A stretch of 64,000 nt of DNA from Coleofasciculus sp937127375 (GCA_040218875.1 JAVJQP010000146.1); one strand, 5' to 3'. Positions 51,096-62,500 are shown, numbered from the stretch's first letter. Program-made: numbers and translations. The notes: generated by a model not told the origin, from the letters alone.

Positions 51096-51983
51096 CTAAT
51101 CACAACTGTGATAAACGTAAACTTTGGTGTCAAAAGAAGTATTTGGGTTGAGATGAACTCCTAAATAGTCAAACTGTTGCTTCTCAAACAGGTTGAGCAA
51201 CAGTTGCGTTCCCTTACATACCTCCGGGGAACATCCCGCCTGCTGCATCAACGTCTCGACGATATCGGGAGTCACTCCTTGAATATCCAGTTTAATTCCA
51301 GGACAAAATTGTCCACCCGAAAATGCCAACGACAAAAAGAGAGGTTGATTTCTCAGCCTAGTCTGGAAAGGGACAAGGGGTTGCCAACAGTTTTCGGTTA
51401 AACCAGCCAGGTAACTGGCATTTTTAGCTCTATCCCAAACCTCTAAATCTTGGGGTTGACTAAAATAAACTTTCTCCAGACTTTCACCTTGAGGACGTTC
51501 AGCCGTTGCTAAGAAATGAACCGTTTGCTTTTGCAGTTCTTTCGCACAAGCATAAACGTAGGCAAGTCCTTCAGTATCAACACCCGTATCCCGTAACCAA
51601 GCGCCAACAACCTCTAATGAAATACGCTGACGAAAATAGTAGGAAAACTCGAAAAGTTCTGCTGAATTTATCTCGACTTTAAAGAAAAGATTTTGGTACT
51701 CTAAGAATTTAGCTCGAACTAAGAAACGTCGCAGTCTTGACTCATCAATGCCGTGGTTTTCCAGATAACGAGCGATGCGAAAGGCGAAATCTTTGCCACT
51801 TCCACGGGTCATTAAGCCGACTGTCGTAGCGGTGCTGTCTAGAGATAGTTCCTGGTAAGCATTGAGTTCGCTGGCAAAGGCTTCCACGTAGGGGGTGACG
51901 CGGTTCCAGGGTAAATCGATCGCGCCCAGTAGAAGTCCAAGACGGGCAGCACCTTGGAAGAGGGGGTTATAATCCAAGCTCAT
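51096..51983 (-). CDS. Hypothetical protein, 295 residues
   Basis: I do not recognise it. The protein is soluble and mixed alpha/beta: a helical first half (residues 1-130), then several strand-like segments including PLFLSLAFSGGQFCPGIKLD and YLGVHLNPNTSFDTKVYVYH at the end. The strand-helix alternation in the second half loosely recalls ABBA-type folds, but no motif proves it. It is monocistronic, convergent with polA. The upstream region (51984-52129) is short and AT-rich. Coding is very likely; function open. Confidence 0.7.
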   Translation of the reverse strand: MSLDYNPLFQGAARLGLLLGAIDLPWNRVTPYVEAFASELNAYQELSLDSTATTVGLMTRGSGKDFAFRIARYLENHGIDESRLRRFLVRAKFLEYQNLFFKVEINSAELFEFSYYFRQRISLEVVGAWLRDTGVDTEGLAYVYACAKELQKQTVHFLATAERPQGESLEKVYFSQPQDLEVWDRAKNASYLAGLTENCWQPLVPFQTRLRNQPLFLSLAFSGGQFCPGIKLDIQGVTPDIVETLMQQAGCSPEVCKGTQLLLNLFEKQQFDYLGVHLNPNTSFDTKVYVYHSCD

Positions 51984-52129
51984 ATCAAGTTCAGTAGTAT
52001 CGTTCTTGTATAGGGGAAAGGGGGCAAAAGGTTACAAGAGTAGAAGGGTAATGAGTATACTTTACTAAATTGGAGTTAAAGTTAGATTTCAGTATCCTTT
52101 AAAACTTTTTGGGTTACGTGACTGAAAAA

Positions 52130-54049
52130 CTACTGAATTATGCCCCAAATTTTAATGGTTTTATCCCAACTGCCACTGATAATCGTTTTCCCATCCGGAG
52201 TAATCGCGACACCTCTAATCCAACTTGTAATCAAACTTGAATGTCCAGTCAGAGTCTGAAGGGGTTGTCTGGCTTTCAAATTCCATAACTTGATCGTCTT
52301 TTCTTCTTCATCATGACTGCTAACCAGAGGTTGTCCCCCAGGAGGAATAGCCATTGATTCAAGTTGATGGGCATTTTTTTTAATCGTATAAATTTGCTCC
52401 CCTTGGCACAAATCCCATAGTTTGATGCCGTCTATAGCACCACTAATTAACCTTTGATTCTCAGCGGTGAGTGCCAAAGCTATTACATCAAAACCATGTC
52501 CCACCAACGTCTGAAGCTGATTCTTGGCTTCCCAATCCCAAATATGAATAGTTTGACCAACACCAGCAATCAGGAGTGAACGGTTTAACCTTGAAATCAA
52601 CGGAGTAATCACAACGCTATGAACGGGGGCTGATGCTGGAATCGTCTGCATCAGTTTTCCGGTTGACAAATTCCACAGTTTCAGCGTTTTGTCATTAGCA
52701 CCACTCACCAATGTTTGTCCATCTGGACTTACGGCAACCGCTAGCACTCTATCGGAATGACCTTTAAGTGTGTGCAGGAGTGCGCCTGTTTGCCAATTCC
52801 ACAAATTAATTCTGTGATCGGCACTCCCACTAACCAGAATTTGCCCATCTGGACTAAATGTTAGGCATTCAATCCAATCCGAATGTCCTGTAGTTTTTCT
52901 GCGGGGATTTTCTGCCGGAATAATGTCAACAATCTCGTCGTTTGAGGTAATAATCGCGGTTAGTCCTGAGTGCGATTGCCCCGCCAGGATCACTCGTTCA
53001 TTCCCCGTGGGCAGATCCCAAACTCTGATGCTATTGTCGTGACTCCCACTGGCAAAGACGTTACCGTGAGGATGCATCGCCAGACAATTCACATAGCTGG
53101 AATGTCCGCCGTAGGTATGGAGAAGTTCTCCTGTGGCTAAATTCCACTGTCTCAGGGTTTTATCGTTACTGGCGCTGATTAAGGTTTCGCGATCGCGACT
53201 AATCGCCACAGCGTTAACATAATGGCGATGTCCTCTCAGGGTACGGATTAATTCTCCGGTTGGCACATCCCACACCTTAATCGTTGTATCATCACTCCCA
53301 CTGACAAAGTACCGTCCATCAGCACTAATTGCCAGGGATTTGATCACATTGCTATGTCCCTGACAGGTATAAAGTTCTTGCCCAGTTTTCATCGCCCAGG
53401 CTTTGATAGTAAAGTCTCGACCTTCAAACTCACCACTACCACTAATTAGCATCTGCCCATCTGGACTCATTGCCAACGCCTGAATATCTTCAGTATGTCC
53501 TTGAAAAGACTTTACTTTTTGTTTTGTCGTCAAATCCCAGACATCAATATATCCCTTGCCATTGCCACAGACCAAACATTTCCCATCTGGGCTAATTGCC
53601 AGGGAATAAACACCACGGTCATCTTGCCAAAAGGTATGGACTAGCTCACCCGTGGTTAAATCCCACATTCCCACCTCGCGATCGCAACCACTACTAAAAA
53701 GAGTTGTCCCGTCTGGACTAATCACCAAGGAAGAAATTCGATTGGTGTGAAAACGCTCAAGGGTGATTCGTTCCTGTTTCAGTTGTAAGTCCCAGACTTT
53801 AATAACATAATCAGGACTATCGTCAGCACTAATTAGAGTTTTCGCATCTGGACTCAGCGCCAGACAAGTGACTCGTGCTTGATGTCCTCTCAGGTAGCTA
53901 ATATCCTGCTTAGTCAATAAATTCCCAATTTTAATCGTATAATCTTCGCCGCCACTTATAAAATGTTGTTCGTCAGGACAGATTACAACCGATTGCCCCG
54001 CATATTGTTGCAACGTGTGCAAACATTGGAATGAGTAGTTTTCTACCAT
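52130..54049 (-). CDS. WD40 repeat protein, about 14 blades
   Basis: A 639-residue protein made almost wholly of WD40 repeats: roughly 14 full units of the GH...SPDG...(L/F)(V/I)SGS...IKxWDL pattern, enough for two seven-blade beta propellers. A less regular stretch near residues 355-385 (IITSNDEIVDIIPAENPRRK) marks the likely joint between them. There is no kinase, NTPase or membrane domain, unlike many cyanobacterial WD40 proteins. It is the last gene of the five-gene minus-strand cluster, 27 bases after the pentapeptide gene. A binding or scaffolding role is likely. Confidence 0.9.
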   Translation of the reverse strand: MVENYSFQCLHTLQQYAGQSVVICPDEQHFISGGEDYTIKIGNLLTKQDISYLRGHQARVTCLALSPDAKTLISADDSPDYVIKVWDLQLKQERITLERFHTNRISSLVISPDGTTLFSSGCDREVGMWDLTTGELVHTFWQDDRGVYSLAISPDGKCLVCGNGKGYIDVWDLTTKQKVKSFQGHTEDIQALAMSPDGQMLISGSGEFEGRDFTIKAWAMKTGQELYTCQGHSNVIKSLAISADGRYFVSGSDDTTIKVWDVPTGELIRTLRGHRHYVNAVAISRDRETLISASNDKTLRQWNLATGELLHTYGGHSSYVNCLAMHPHGNVFASGSHDNSIRVWDLPTGNERVILAGQSHSGLTAIITSNDEIVDIIPAENPRRKTTGHSDWIECLTFSPDGQILVSGSADHRINLWNWQTGALLHTLKGHSDRVLAVAVSPDGQTLVSGANDKTLKLWNLSTGKLMQTIPASAPVHSVVITPLISRLNRSLLIAGVGQTIHIWDWEAKNQLQTLVGHGFDVIALALTAENQRLISGAIDGIKLWDLCQGEQIYTIKKNAHQLESMAIPPGGQPLVSSHDEEEKTIKLWNLKARQPLQTLTGHSSLITSWIRGVAITPDGKTIISGSWDKTIKIWGIIQ

Positions 54050-54076
54050 TTTGTCTAGTATCAGAACCTAAAAATG

Positions 54077-54874
54077 TCAAATACTCTCTCCCGTCCAATC
54101 AACGCCTTCCAAATTAGCGTTATTGAGATTCGCATTAGTGAGCAACGCCCCAAATAAAACAGCATCTTCAAGATTAGCGCCTTCAAGATTAGCATCTTCC
54201 AGGTTAGTATCAGTTAGGTTCGCCGTTTTCAGGTTGGCTCCCTTCAGGTTAGCGCCTTGTAGGTTTGTTTCTACAATAGCGGTATATTCTAGGTTAGCTC
54301 CTTCTAAGGTTACACCTTGTAGGTTAGCTTCACTCAGATCCGCTTCTTCTAAATTTAGCCCCCCTAAATTGACACCTGGCAGATTAGCTTGGTAGAGATT
54401 TATGCCAAACAAATTAGCGCCGTCTAAATTAGCATTTTCTAGATTAGCGCCATTCAGGGTTGCATTGGTCAAATTTGCATTAGACAAATCTGCACCACGG
54501 AGATTCACCTTTTCTAGCCATGCCTCGCTGAAATCAATTCCACTCAAATTTAAACCACTCAGGTCAACATCATTAAGGTAAGCCTCACTCAACGTAGCAC
54601 CTGTGAGGTTAGCCTCTCGCAGGTTAACTCTCCACAATTTAGCCTGATTCAGGTTAGCTCCACGGAGGTTAGCGCCACTGAGATTGGCATCATTCAATTT
54701 CGCCTTACTCAGATTTACCCCACTCAAATCCATGTTGCTCAAATCAGCCCTAGAAAAATCCCCCAAGATGTCTGGATGATTTTCTTGTCGCCACTGATTC
54801 CAAGCCACAGCGCCTTGTTTAAGATGTGCCAAATGATTGGGATTGACCATGGGATAATACCTCTTGTTACTCAC
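54077..54874 (-). CDS. Pentapeptide-repeat protein
   Basis: A 265-residue protein. After a helical lead HLKQGAVAWNQWRQENHPDI, about 45 consecutive A(N/D)Lxx pentapeptides run from residue 38 to the end, predicted to form an 11-coil right-handed quadrilateral beta helix. Such proteins can mimic DNA (Qnr type) or act as spacers in secreted or conflict proteins; nothing here decides. It lies 22 bases after the upstream WD40 gene and 27 bases before the next, so co-transcription is likely. Confidence 0.9.
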   Translation of the reverse strand: MSNKRYYPMVNPNHLAHLKQGAVAWNQWRQENHPDILGDFSRADLSNMDLSGVNLSKAKLNDANLSGANLRGANLNQAKLWRVNLREANLTGATLSEAYLNDVDLSGLNLSGIDFSEAWLEKVNLRGADLSNANLTNATLNGANLENANLDGANLFGINLYQANLPGVNLGGLNLEEADLSEANLQGVTLEGANLEYTAIVETNLQGANLKGANLKTANLTDTNLEDANLEGANLEDAVLFGALLTNANLNNANLEGVDWTGESI

Positions 54875-54896
54875 GTATAGTTGGCTAATCTAAAGT

Positions 54897-55802
54897 TTAT
54901 TGCAATTTCCATATCTTGATCGTCTTATCCCATAATGCACAACTTGCTAACCTTTTGCCATCAGGACTGAACACCACGCAATTAACACCATCAGAATGCT
55001 CCCCTAACTCAAATAACTGTGTACCTGTCTTTACCTGCCAAAATCGAATCGTTCCATCTTTATGACCACTAGCGATTGTTTGTCCATCTGGGCTAAACGT
55101 AGCACAGTGAACTGTCCCTAAAAATCCACAAGGTATGGTACGAATTTCTTGACCACTGGCGAGATGCCACAATTTAATGGTTTCGTCCCAACCGCCACTG
55201 GCTAGAGTTTGTCCATCGGGACTAATCGCAACAGAATCAATATCGTTAGTATGACCGATGAGAGTACGAATTTCTTGACCCGTGAGCAAATTCCAAATTT
55301 TGATGGTTTTGGCTTTGCCTCCACTGACTAACGTCTGTCCATCGGGACTGATGGTAAGATCATGAACATAGCTAGAGTTATGGCTGAAGGTGCGAATCTC
55401 TTGACCCGTTTTGAGATGCCAAATCTTAATGGTCTTATCCATACTGGTACTCACTAAAGTCTGTCCATCGGGACTGAGAGCCAGAGCATTAACTCGTCCT
55501 TTATGTCCTCTAATCGTGATAATTTCTTCACCCCTATGCACGTCCCATACTTTTATCGTTTCATCACTACTACCACTCACTAACATTTGACCATTTGAGC
55601 TGATAACTAAATCAAAAACCAAGCTTTCGTGGCCCCTAAGAGTACGTAATTCTTCACCACTCTGTAGATGCCAAACTTTGATAGTTTTATCTCGACTGGC
55701 ACTGAATAATGTTTGTCCATCCGGGCTGATAGCAAGACAGTATAAAAAATCGGAATGACCCCTGAGAGTAGAAATGATTTCACATTTAGTTATTTCTTCC
55801 AT
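54897..55802 (-). CDS. WD40 repeat protein, seven blades
   Basis: A 301-residue protein consisting of exactly seven WD40 repeats (each ending KTIKIWHL, ETIKVWDV or similar), so one complete beta propeller and nothing else. The sixth blade is the most divergent (IPCGFLGTVHCATF). Together with the larger WD40 protein it gives three propellers in the operon. It lies 65 bases downstream of the 191-residue unknown gene. Confidence 0.9.
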   Translation of the reverse strand: MEEITKCEIISTLRGHSDFLYCLAISPDGQTLFSASRDKTIKVWHLQSGEELRTLRGHESLVFDLVISSNGQMLVSGSSDETIKVWDVHRGEEIITIRGHKGRVNALALSPDGQTLVSTSMDKTIKIWHLKTGQEIRTFSHNSSYVHDLTISPDGQTLVSGGKAKTIKIWNLLTGQEIRTLIGHTNDIDSVAISPDGQTLASGGWDETIKLWHLASGQEIRTIPCGFLGTVHCATFSPDGQTIASGHKDGTIRFWQVKTGTQLFELGEHSDGVNCVVFSPDGKRLASCALWDKTIKIWKLQ

Positions 55803-55867
55803 AACGATTCATCCTTAACTAAGAATTGATGGACAGGCTGATTCAGTCTGCTGAGTTAACCTGACTT

Positions 55868-56443
55868 TTAAGCATTATCTATACTTAGGTTGTAGAAACT
55901 GGCTTGTTTGAGTGAGGATGAAGATACCTTTGCTAAAATTTCATCGGCGGCTTGAATCCTAAAATCTGATGATACCCCTGATGGTTCGGGAGCGAGTCCT
56001 TGTAAGCGAGTCAGTAATACTAAAGCTGCCAATCCGGCTGAACGCAGAGAGTAATCCAGTTCAGAAGCGGAAAACCCCTTGAATTCTTGCCCTAAATAAT
56101 CTTCCAGATCCCGCAAAACCTTGATTGTAATTGCCTCCAATGAGGGCGGAAATCGGATTTGGGGGTCTAGACGAGTGGCTTGAAGCAAATGGTGCAGTCC
56201 CTCATTGACTAGCCTTGTACCACGACCAACGGTTAATCGTCCTAAATACGATTGATTAGTCTCATCTTCGGATGCTAAATCTCGTTCAAGTTGAGCAATT
56301 GGTTTGATCGCAGCGCAGCATGCTAAACCCAGGTCGAGATGCAGTTCTGCTGTAGGACAGGACACAAGTTGAAGCGCACCAAAATAGAGAACTTCAACAA
56401 ACCGCTCTTGCTCTAAAAGTTGCCTGATAGCCGTAGGAGACAT
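55868..56443 (-). CDS. Hypothetical helical protein next to the giant annexin-repeat gene
   Basis: A 191-residue protein that I do not recognise: MSPTAIRQLLEQERFVEVLY at the start, LDLGLACCAAIKPIAQLERD, then RLVNEGLHHLLQATRLDPQI, which looks like a TPR-type helix pair. It is acidic, without a signal peptide. It begins 67 bases after the stop of the 2002-residue gene and so is probably co-transcribed. By position it is a candidate immunity protein or chaperone for that protein; the sequence itself does not prove either. Confidence 0.7.
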   Translation of the reverse strand: MSPTAIRQLLEQERFVEVLYFGALQLVSCPTAELHLDLGLACCAAIKPIAQLERDLASEDETNQSYLGRLTVGRGTRLVNEGLHHLLQATRLDPQIRFPPSLEAITIKVLRDLEDYLGQEFKGFSASELDYSLRSAGLAALVLLTRLQGLAPEPSGVSSDFRIQAADEILAKVSSSSLKQASFYNLSIDNA

Positions 56444-56510
56444 AATTAGATTTCTTTACCCCTTAGGAAACGATTAGCCAGTGATGTTATTCTCCGACTT
56501 TCTCACTAAG

Positions 56511-59500
56511 TTACAGCAAGTCTTCATAGTTTATCAATTTCTCTTGAATTAATTGATCGACGAGATCCGTTGAAACCTTTGGATTAGGACCTCCGCCAAA
56601 ATGCGCTCTCCAATGGGCATAGCGATAGGGAGTCATAGGGTGAGGTTCATTCTCTAGGAACAGGTTTATTTTGGCTGGACTCATCCCCTTCTCCTCCGCT
56701 AAAAAGCTCCGAAGCATATCCTCAAGTTTTCCTTCATTAAAAGCTTTCTCCAGTTCTTTTTTAGCCGCCCTTAAGTAGCGTCCCTCTGCATTCTCATGGA
56801 GGATTAGGTCACGCAGGTGCTTGACCTCAAGCTGCGAAAGGTCTTGACCATCAACGACTTTCCCCCAGACTATTACATCGAGTTGATCGGGAGTGAACCT
56901 TCCTCGGTAAAGTTCTCCAGTGGTATCATCTACTAGGACGTGTGTGTCTACCATGAAGTGTTCTTTAGCTAAAGCCACATCTTCTTTAGGCAAGCCCGTT
57001 AAGTTGGCAATAACATCTATATCATGAGAGGATTCTCGAATTCGAGCATAGGGATCATCAAGGATAGGTCTTTCTTTGATATCAGCATAAGCAACTTTTG
57101 CAGATGATTCAGGGACTACATCTTTGGGAGATTCAACAGTTTGATTCGCTGGATGAGTGTTGGAGTGGTTAGGAGAATGTGGAAGATTTGCTTGACTACC
57201 ACTAGCGGTTTGAGCAGAAGTTACAGCGTTTGATTGCCCGCTAGTTACTGGATTAAAGGAGTTTTGTCCTTTGTAACTTAAGCCTTGTTTGCGGACTTGC
57301 TGATTGACTTGAAAGCTTAAGGTAATCAGTTCTTGGCGCAATCCATTGATGCTATCCAGTTGAAATCTATATTCACCTTGATATTTTTCAGCAATTTCTA
57401 GAGCTTCTTTTGCTTTCTGTTCAGGAGACAAATTTTTATTTTTATACTTTCCTCTGTCTTTCTTAAGATCTACCATTGTTTCTGCCATTTCCCCCAGTTT
57501 TTTAACCTTATCTTGAAGTTTTTGATCAAGAGGAATTGGAGAACCCTTGAGAAGTCCCTCAAGTTTGGTTAACTGATCAATCGCACGGGCAGCCCGGTCA
57601 GTATATTTCCCACTTGTCCATAAAGCATCACCCAAGCCTTCTTCCGGTGTAATGTGTTGGAGTGCATAACTGATTTGTTCGTTGAAGGCATTTAAGTACT
57701 CCTCAGGGGTCAGTTTTTGACCTAAAAACATCTGCTGATTACCCACCACATGCTGAGCCGCACCACTGGTATAGTAAATTTCGTTAGCAAAAATTAGTGC
57801 CTCACTTTGCTTCTTATTCCACGCAATCGTTAATTCATTGAGCCGTGCTTTCTCTGTCTTATTCAATTGTTTGGTTAGCCTTTTTTCTCTCAGTGGTTCA
57901 AGTTCTGCCAAAATACGTTTAACTTCTGCTAGTCGTTTGACATAGAGAATATTACTCGCTTCCATTTCTGCATTTGGGTTCTGGAGCTTAATGGCTTCAA
58001 CGTTCTCTTCAGGATAAACTTTTCTTTGGGCTGGATCTGAATGATTAGGTTTTTTCGCCTTATTTTGAAAGATAATTTCAGCATCTAGATCATTTCTGGC
58101 TTGAGTGTAAACCTGCTCAGCCGCTTTGAAACGAGCGGTTGTTTGGGCTTGAACCTCCGGATCACTGTCCAAACCATTAAGTGTATCTTTTTGAAATCCT
58201 TTCCATTCTTCATCCGTCATATTCCGCCGTTGCTGCGTCAAAGCCATGACATCTTGATCGGCAACAAGCTTGGCTTCAGTTTCTAGATCCGCTGGTGCAT
58301 TTCGCTGGGCTTCAAACGTATATTGTTGATCCAGCTTCGCGGTCATTTGGTCTAATTTATCACTAACTTGCTTTGGTGTGTTGAGCGAACCCGGCTTTTT
58401 ACCAGCTTCTCTACACAATGATCTTGTTTCTTGTTTCAGGGTGGTAATTTCCTCAACTAACTCTGCTATCTCATCTTCAAGTTGCTCTTTTTTCGTTTGT
58501 CGTTCTGTTCGGTTTGTTTCCATATCCGCCGCGCCGCGCCCGGATAATTCTGACTCGTCTAAAGACTTAAGCGATTTTTCGATTTCTTCTAGTTTTGCCT
58601 CTTTGTTGATTTTTTTGTTCCAGGCATCCTGTAACTGATTTAATTTGCCGACGATCGCGGCTTCTTTCGTATAAGCGGCATCGGGTAAGAATCCGGGAGT
58701 GTAGACATTAGTATCGAAGACAAAGCCGGATTCTCTGCCAAACTTTTCTCTAAATTCTTCATTGAACCGTTCTACCGCTTCAATTGCCTTAATTTTATTC
58801 GGACTATAGAACACGATATCATAGTCAGAGGTGAGATCTGTACTGCCTGCAGCAATTTGGCTGATGCGAGACTTATCCTGAAATACAGCTTCTACCTCAA
58901 TTAAATCTTGCTTGATTTTATTAATTATTGTTTGTACCTCGCTGGTGCGGTAGTCCACAACTTGCTTCATTAAGTTGGGATACTTGAGGTAGTTGGCTTT
59001 GACCTGCTTCCAATCGAGCTGAGCATGACTCATCAGTTTTTGGAGTTGTTCCTTAGTGAGAGGTTGCCCAGGCGATTTTCCAGCCAAGTGATTAATTTGT
59101 TCCGGCGTCAGATTAAGATTTGCTTCAGTATCTAGCGATTGGATACGTTGCTGTTGAATGGCGACTAACTCTTGCTCTTCTTGAGTAGTCAGTTGCTCTT
59201 TCTCAATTTTATTCAGCTCGTTGTATCGCTGGGTTTCTAAGTCATTGAGATCGTCCTTAACCCGTGCTAGCTTTTGCTTAATTTCTAAATCGAGTTGTTG
59301 TACCTCAGTGTCACTAAGATCTAGATGGGTCTGCTTGCGCGTCTGAAGCTGTCTAATTTCTGTGAGATCAGCTTCCAATAGATCTAAATCGCCTTGTAAT
59401 TTAGCATCATAGTTGTCTTTATTGTCAAAGAGCGTCTGATAGCGAACCTCAATCAGTTCGCAGTCCGAGCAAAGGACAACATTCCCATCGTCTAAGGCTT

Positions 59501-62500
59501 TGAGGGTATGTCCACCTGGCGTTGTTTGTTGAGCGACGACTCCTGGCTCATCTGCTTGTGCACCGGAACGGGTTGGTGTTTCTACATGGTGAGTACTACT
59601 GGGACTTTCTATCTCAGGTTGGCTATCGGGTGGCTTAATCTCTCCATCTACGGAATCGCCTGTCGAAGTCGGTGTTGTGCGTTCGGGACTATCTGGCAGG
59701 TTCGAGGGGGGAGCATCTGAGTTCGCTGGTGGTGTCTGCGGTGCTCGATTCCCTAACCGAGGACCAAAGACTTCACCAATACTCTTGAACCCAGCGCCAG
59801 CCATGCCACCCATAACTCCACTCATGACGGCATTCACGCCAACGGAGGTTCCCATGTTCTTGAAGAAGCCTTCAACACCACCCGCCCAGGTTTCATCCTG
59901 AGCCATGCCTTGAATAATGCCTTCACCAATACCGCCAATCGTGGCATCAATGCTACCTTCTAAACCGGCGTTGAAGATACGGGTGCCGGCTGGACCAAAA
60001 ACTTTTTGCACGGAGGGTGCGACGGATTGAGCCAGGGCTGTCTTGCCCATGCCTTGCATAAACTGGGTTGCCAAATGACCACCTACCATGGTTAAACCTA
60101 CCTCAACACTGGCAGAAACGGCATCCACTAGAGCCTGAGTGCTGGTTACGTCGTATCCCTCACCCTGAATCGCTTTATTCAAACCCACTTTTAACGCCGC
60201 CGCCAGCACCATGGCTTGAGCCGCAACGGCAACATTCCCACCTAAACTGGCGGCTAATCCAGCGACAAAGGGACCCGCCGCACCAGCGGTGAGAATGGTA
60301 GCAGCAATACCGACAATGGCAACGGCAATGGTACTCGCCCATTGAGCGACGGTGGCTTTGGCATCTCGATACTCTGCTGTCATCCGTTTGGAGAATTCTT
60401 CATCCCGGCGCAGTAACTGCTGTTCTGTTTCCGTAAGTTCCCCATCGGCTAGGGCATTATTATAGGTGGCTTGATATTCTCGCCACGCATCATCGGCATT
60501 TTCCCCAGTGGAGGAGAGAGCATCCATTATGCCTGTGCTGATTCCCCCTCGTTCTCGTTCCAGGAGTTCCTTCGCCCGGGCTAATCGTTCGGCTTCGGTT
60601 TGGGGTTCGCCTCGGATTAAGTCTAGGGCTTGCCAATAGTCGCGGGTATCCAGTTCGCGTTGTAGGATAGCCGCGATCGCAGGTTTTATTTGACCCTGGC
60701 TATACCATTCTTGTCCATATTCTCGGCACAGTTCAAACACTAATTCCTCGTCCGTACCTGCCATCGCGGTTGCCCATTGCAGGCGCATCAGGGGCGTGAA
60801 GTGACCAATCCGCAGGGCGTCGTAGAAGATGTCATATTGTTTGGCGGAAATATCTTTGCGAATCTGTTGCAATAAGTTCTGATCGGCTAAAATGTCAGCG
60901 GCGACGCCTTCGTTGAGGATGCGGTCAATGGCATCATAGAGTAACCGCTCATCGGTACCTAACCCTTCTACCGCTTGTTTAATCGCGGCGACGGTTGAAC
61001 CCGCACCCCCACTGAGCAATTCCATGGCGCGAGTGTAGTCCGCTTCAGATAAATCACTTCGCAGTACATCCAGCACCCCTTGGGGATTGCGTTCTCGAAT
61101 AAACTGTCGTTCCGACTCACTCAGGGAATTGAGGACTTGCCAGATTTGTTTTTCATCGGTACCTAAACCCGCACAAGCGGCTTTGAGTCGTCCCACGGCG
61201 GACTGGCTTTGTCCATCACCGGCAATTAAAACCGAATTCCCTGCATCTGCGATCGCGTCTTCGCCTAATGCTTCACCTTGTTGGTTCAAATATGCCTGTT
61301 GATACTCTGGGTCATACTTCAGTCGTTGCTGATGCAGGATTTCCTGTGCTTCGACTAAATCGCTTCCCGATAGTTCGACACCCAGGAATTGATCAATCGT
61401 TTCGGGAAGCTGGCTAAACTCTTGGGCGGTGAGTCCAGATAGCGCCGCTTTCAATCCCGCTTCATCGGTTCCCCAACCCGCGATCGCCATTTCAATCCGG
61501 TCTACATTCGTTAGCGTACCCCGAAGCGTGCGATCGCAACGAATCCAGTCAGACTCAGATAAATCGGCTTTCAAGTCATTGAGTAACTTGGGTTGAGATA
61601 AAATAAACTGCTTCTCTTGGGGAGTAGCACTCTCAATCGCCCGCCAGATCGCCGCTTCATCGGTTCCCCAACCCGCGATCGCTTGTCGCAGTTTTGCCGC
61701 GAGTACCCCATTCCCCTCTAAATAGGCATTGACTAAACTTAAATCTTCGCCACTCAACTCATTCCGTAGCCAGGTAACCAACTCTGGATCATTCCACAGT
61801 TCATTCAGTTCCGCTTCACTGGCGCGATCTAAGGCATTAAATATCTTATCCTCATCTGTTCCCCAGCCTTTAACCGCTTCTCGAATTTTATCCCGTAGTG
61901 TCAGTTTGCCATGACCCAAAAGCTGCAACGCTTTTTGCAAGTCATCACCGGAGAGTTCATCATGCAGCGCTTGTTCAAGTGGCGGATGATACCGTTGATT
62001 ATAAGCCGCTTCAATTGCCTGAGTCAGTTCGCGGTTCCCCGCCCAGAGAATATCCAGAACTTTCCGTTCATCGGTTCCCCAGCCATCAAATGCATCATGC
62101 AAGGCTTGGGCTTTTTCATGGGGGTCAAATCCGGGTGGAAATTGACCCCCGTCTTCCGGTTGACGTTGAACCACAGACTCCTCGGCTGTTGGTTCAGATG
62201 TAGAGGGATTCCCTGGCTGAGAATTTAGCCGGTTCAGGGGATTAACCAGAGGTTTGAGCCGCCGTTGGGTAGTATTTCCCAATCCCGTCTGCGACTGATT
62301 TGGTGGTGGTGGGGCGTCTGACGTACTAACAGGGATTTCCAGCAGATTGGACTTGAGGTGATCCGCTTTTTCCCGTTGGGCTTGGATATCTACGGGTTCC
62401 TGGGGTTGGGGTGAGGCTGGGGGCGGAACGTTAAACCGATTAGGCTGTAACGGATTCGGGACTGGCGTCGAATTAGATTGAGACGATCCTTTTGGTTGGC

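Noticed and set aside
51096..51983. Assignment as an aromatic prenyltransferase
   Set aside because: Only a loose resemblance of alternating strands and helices; no diagnostic motif, so left as hypothetical.
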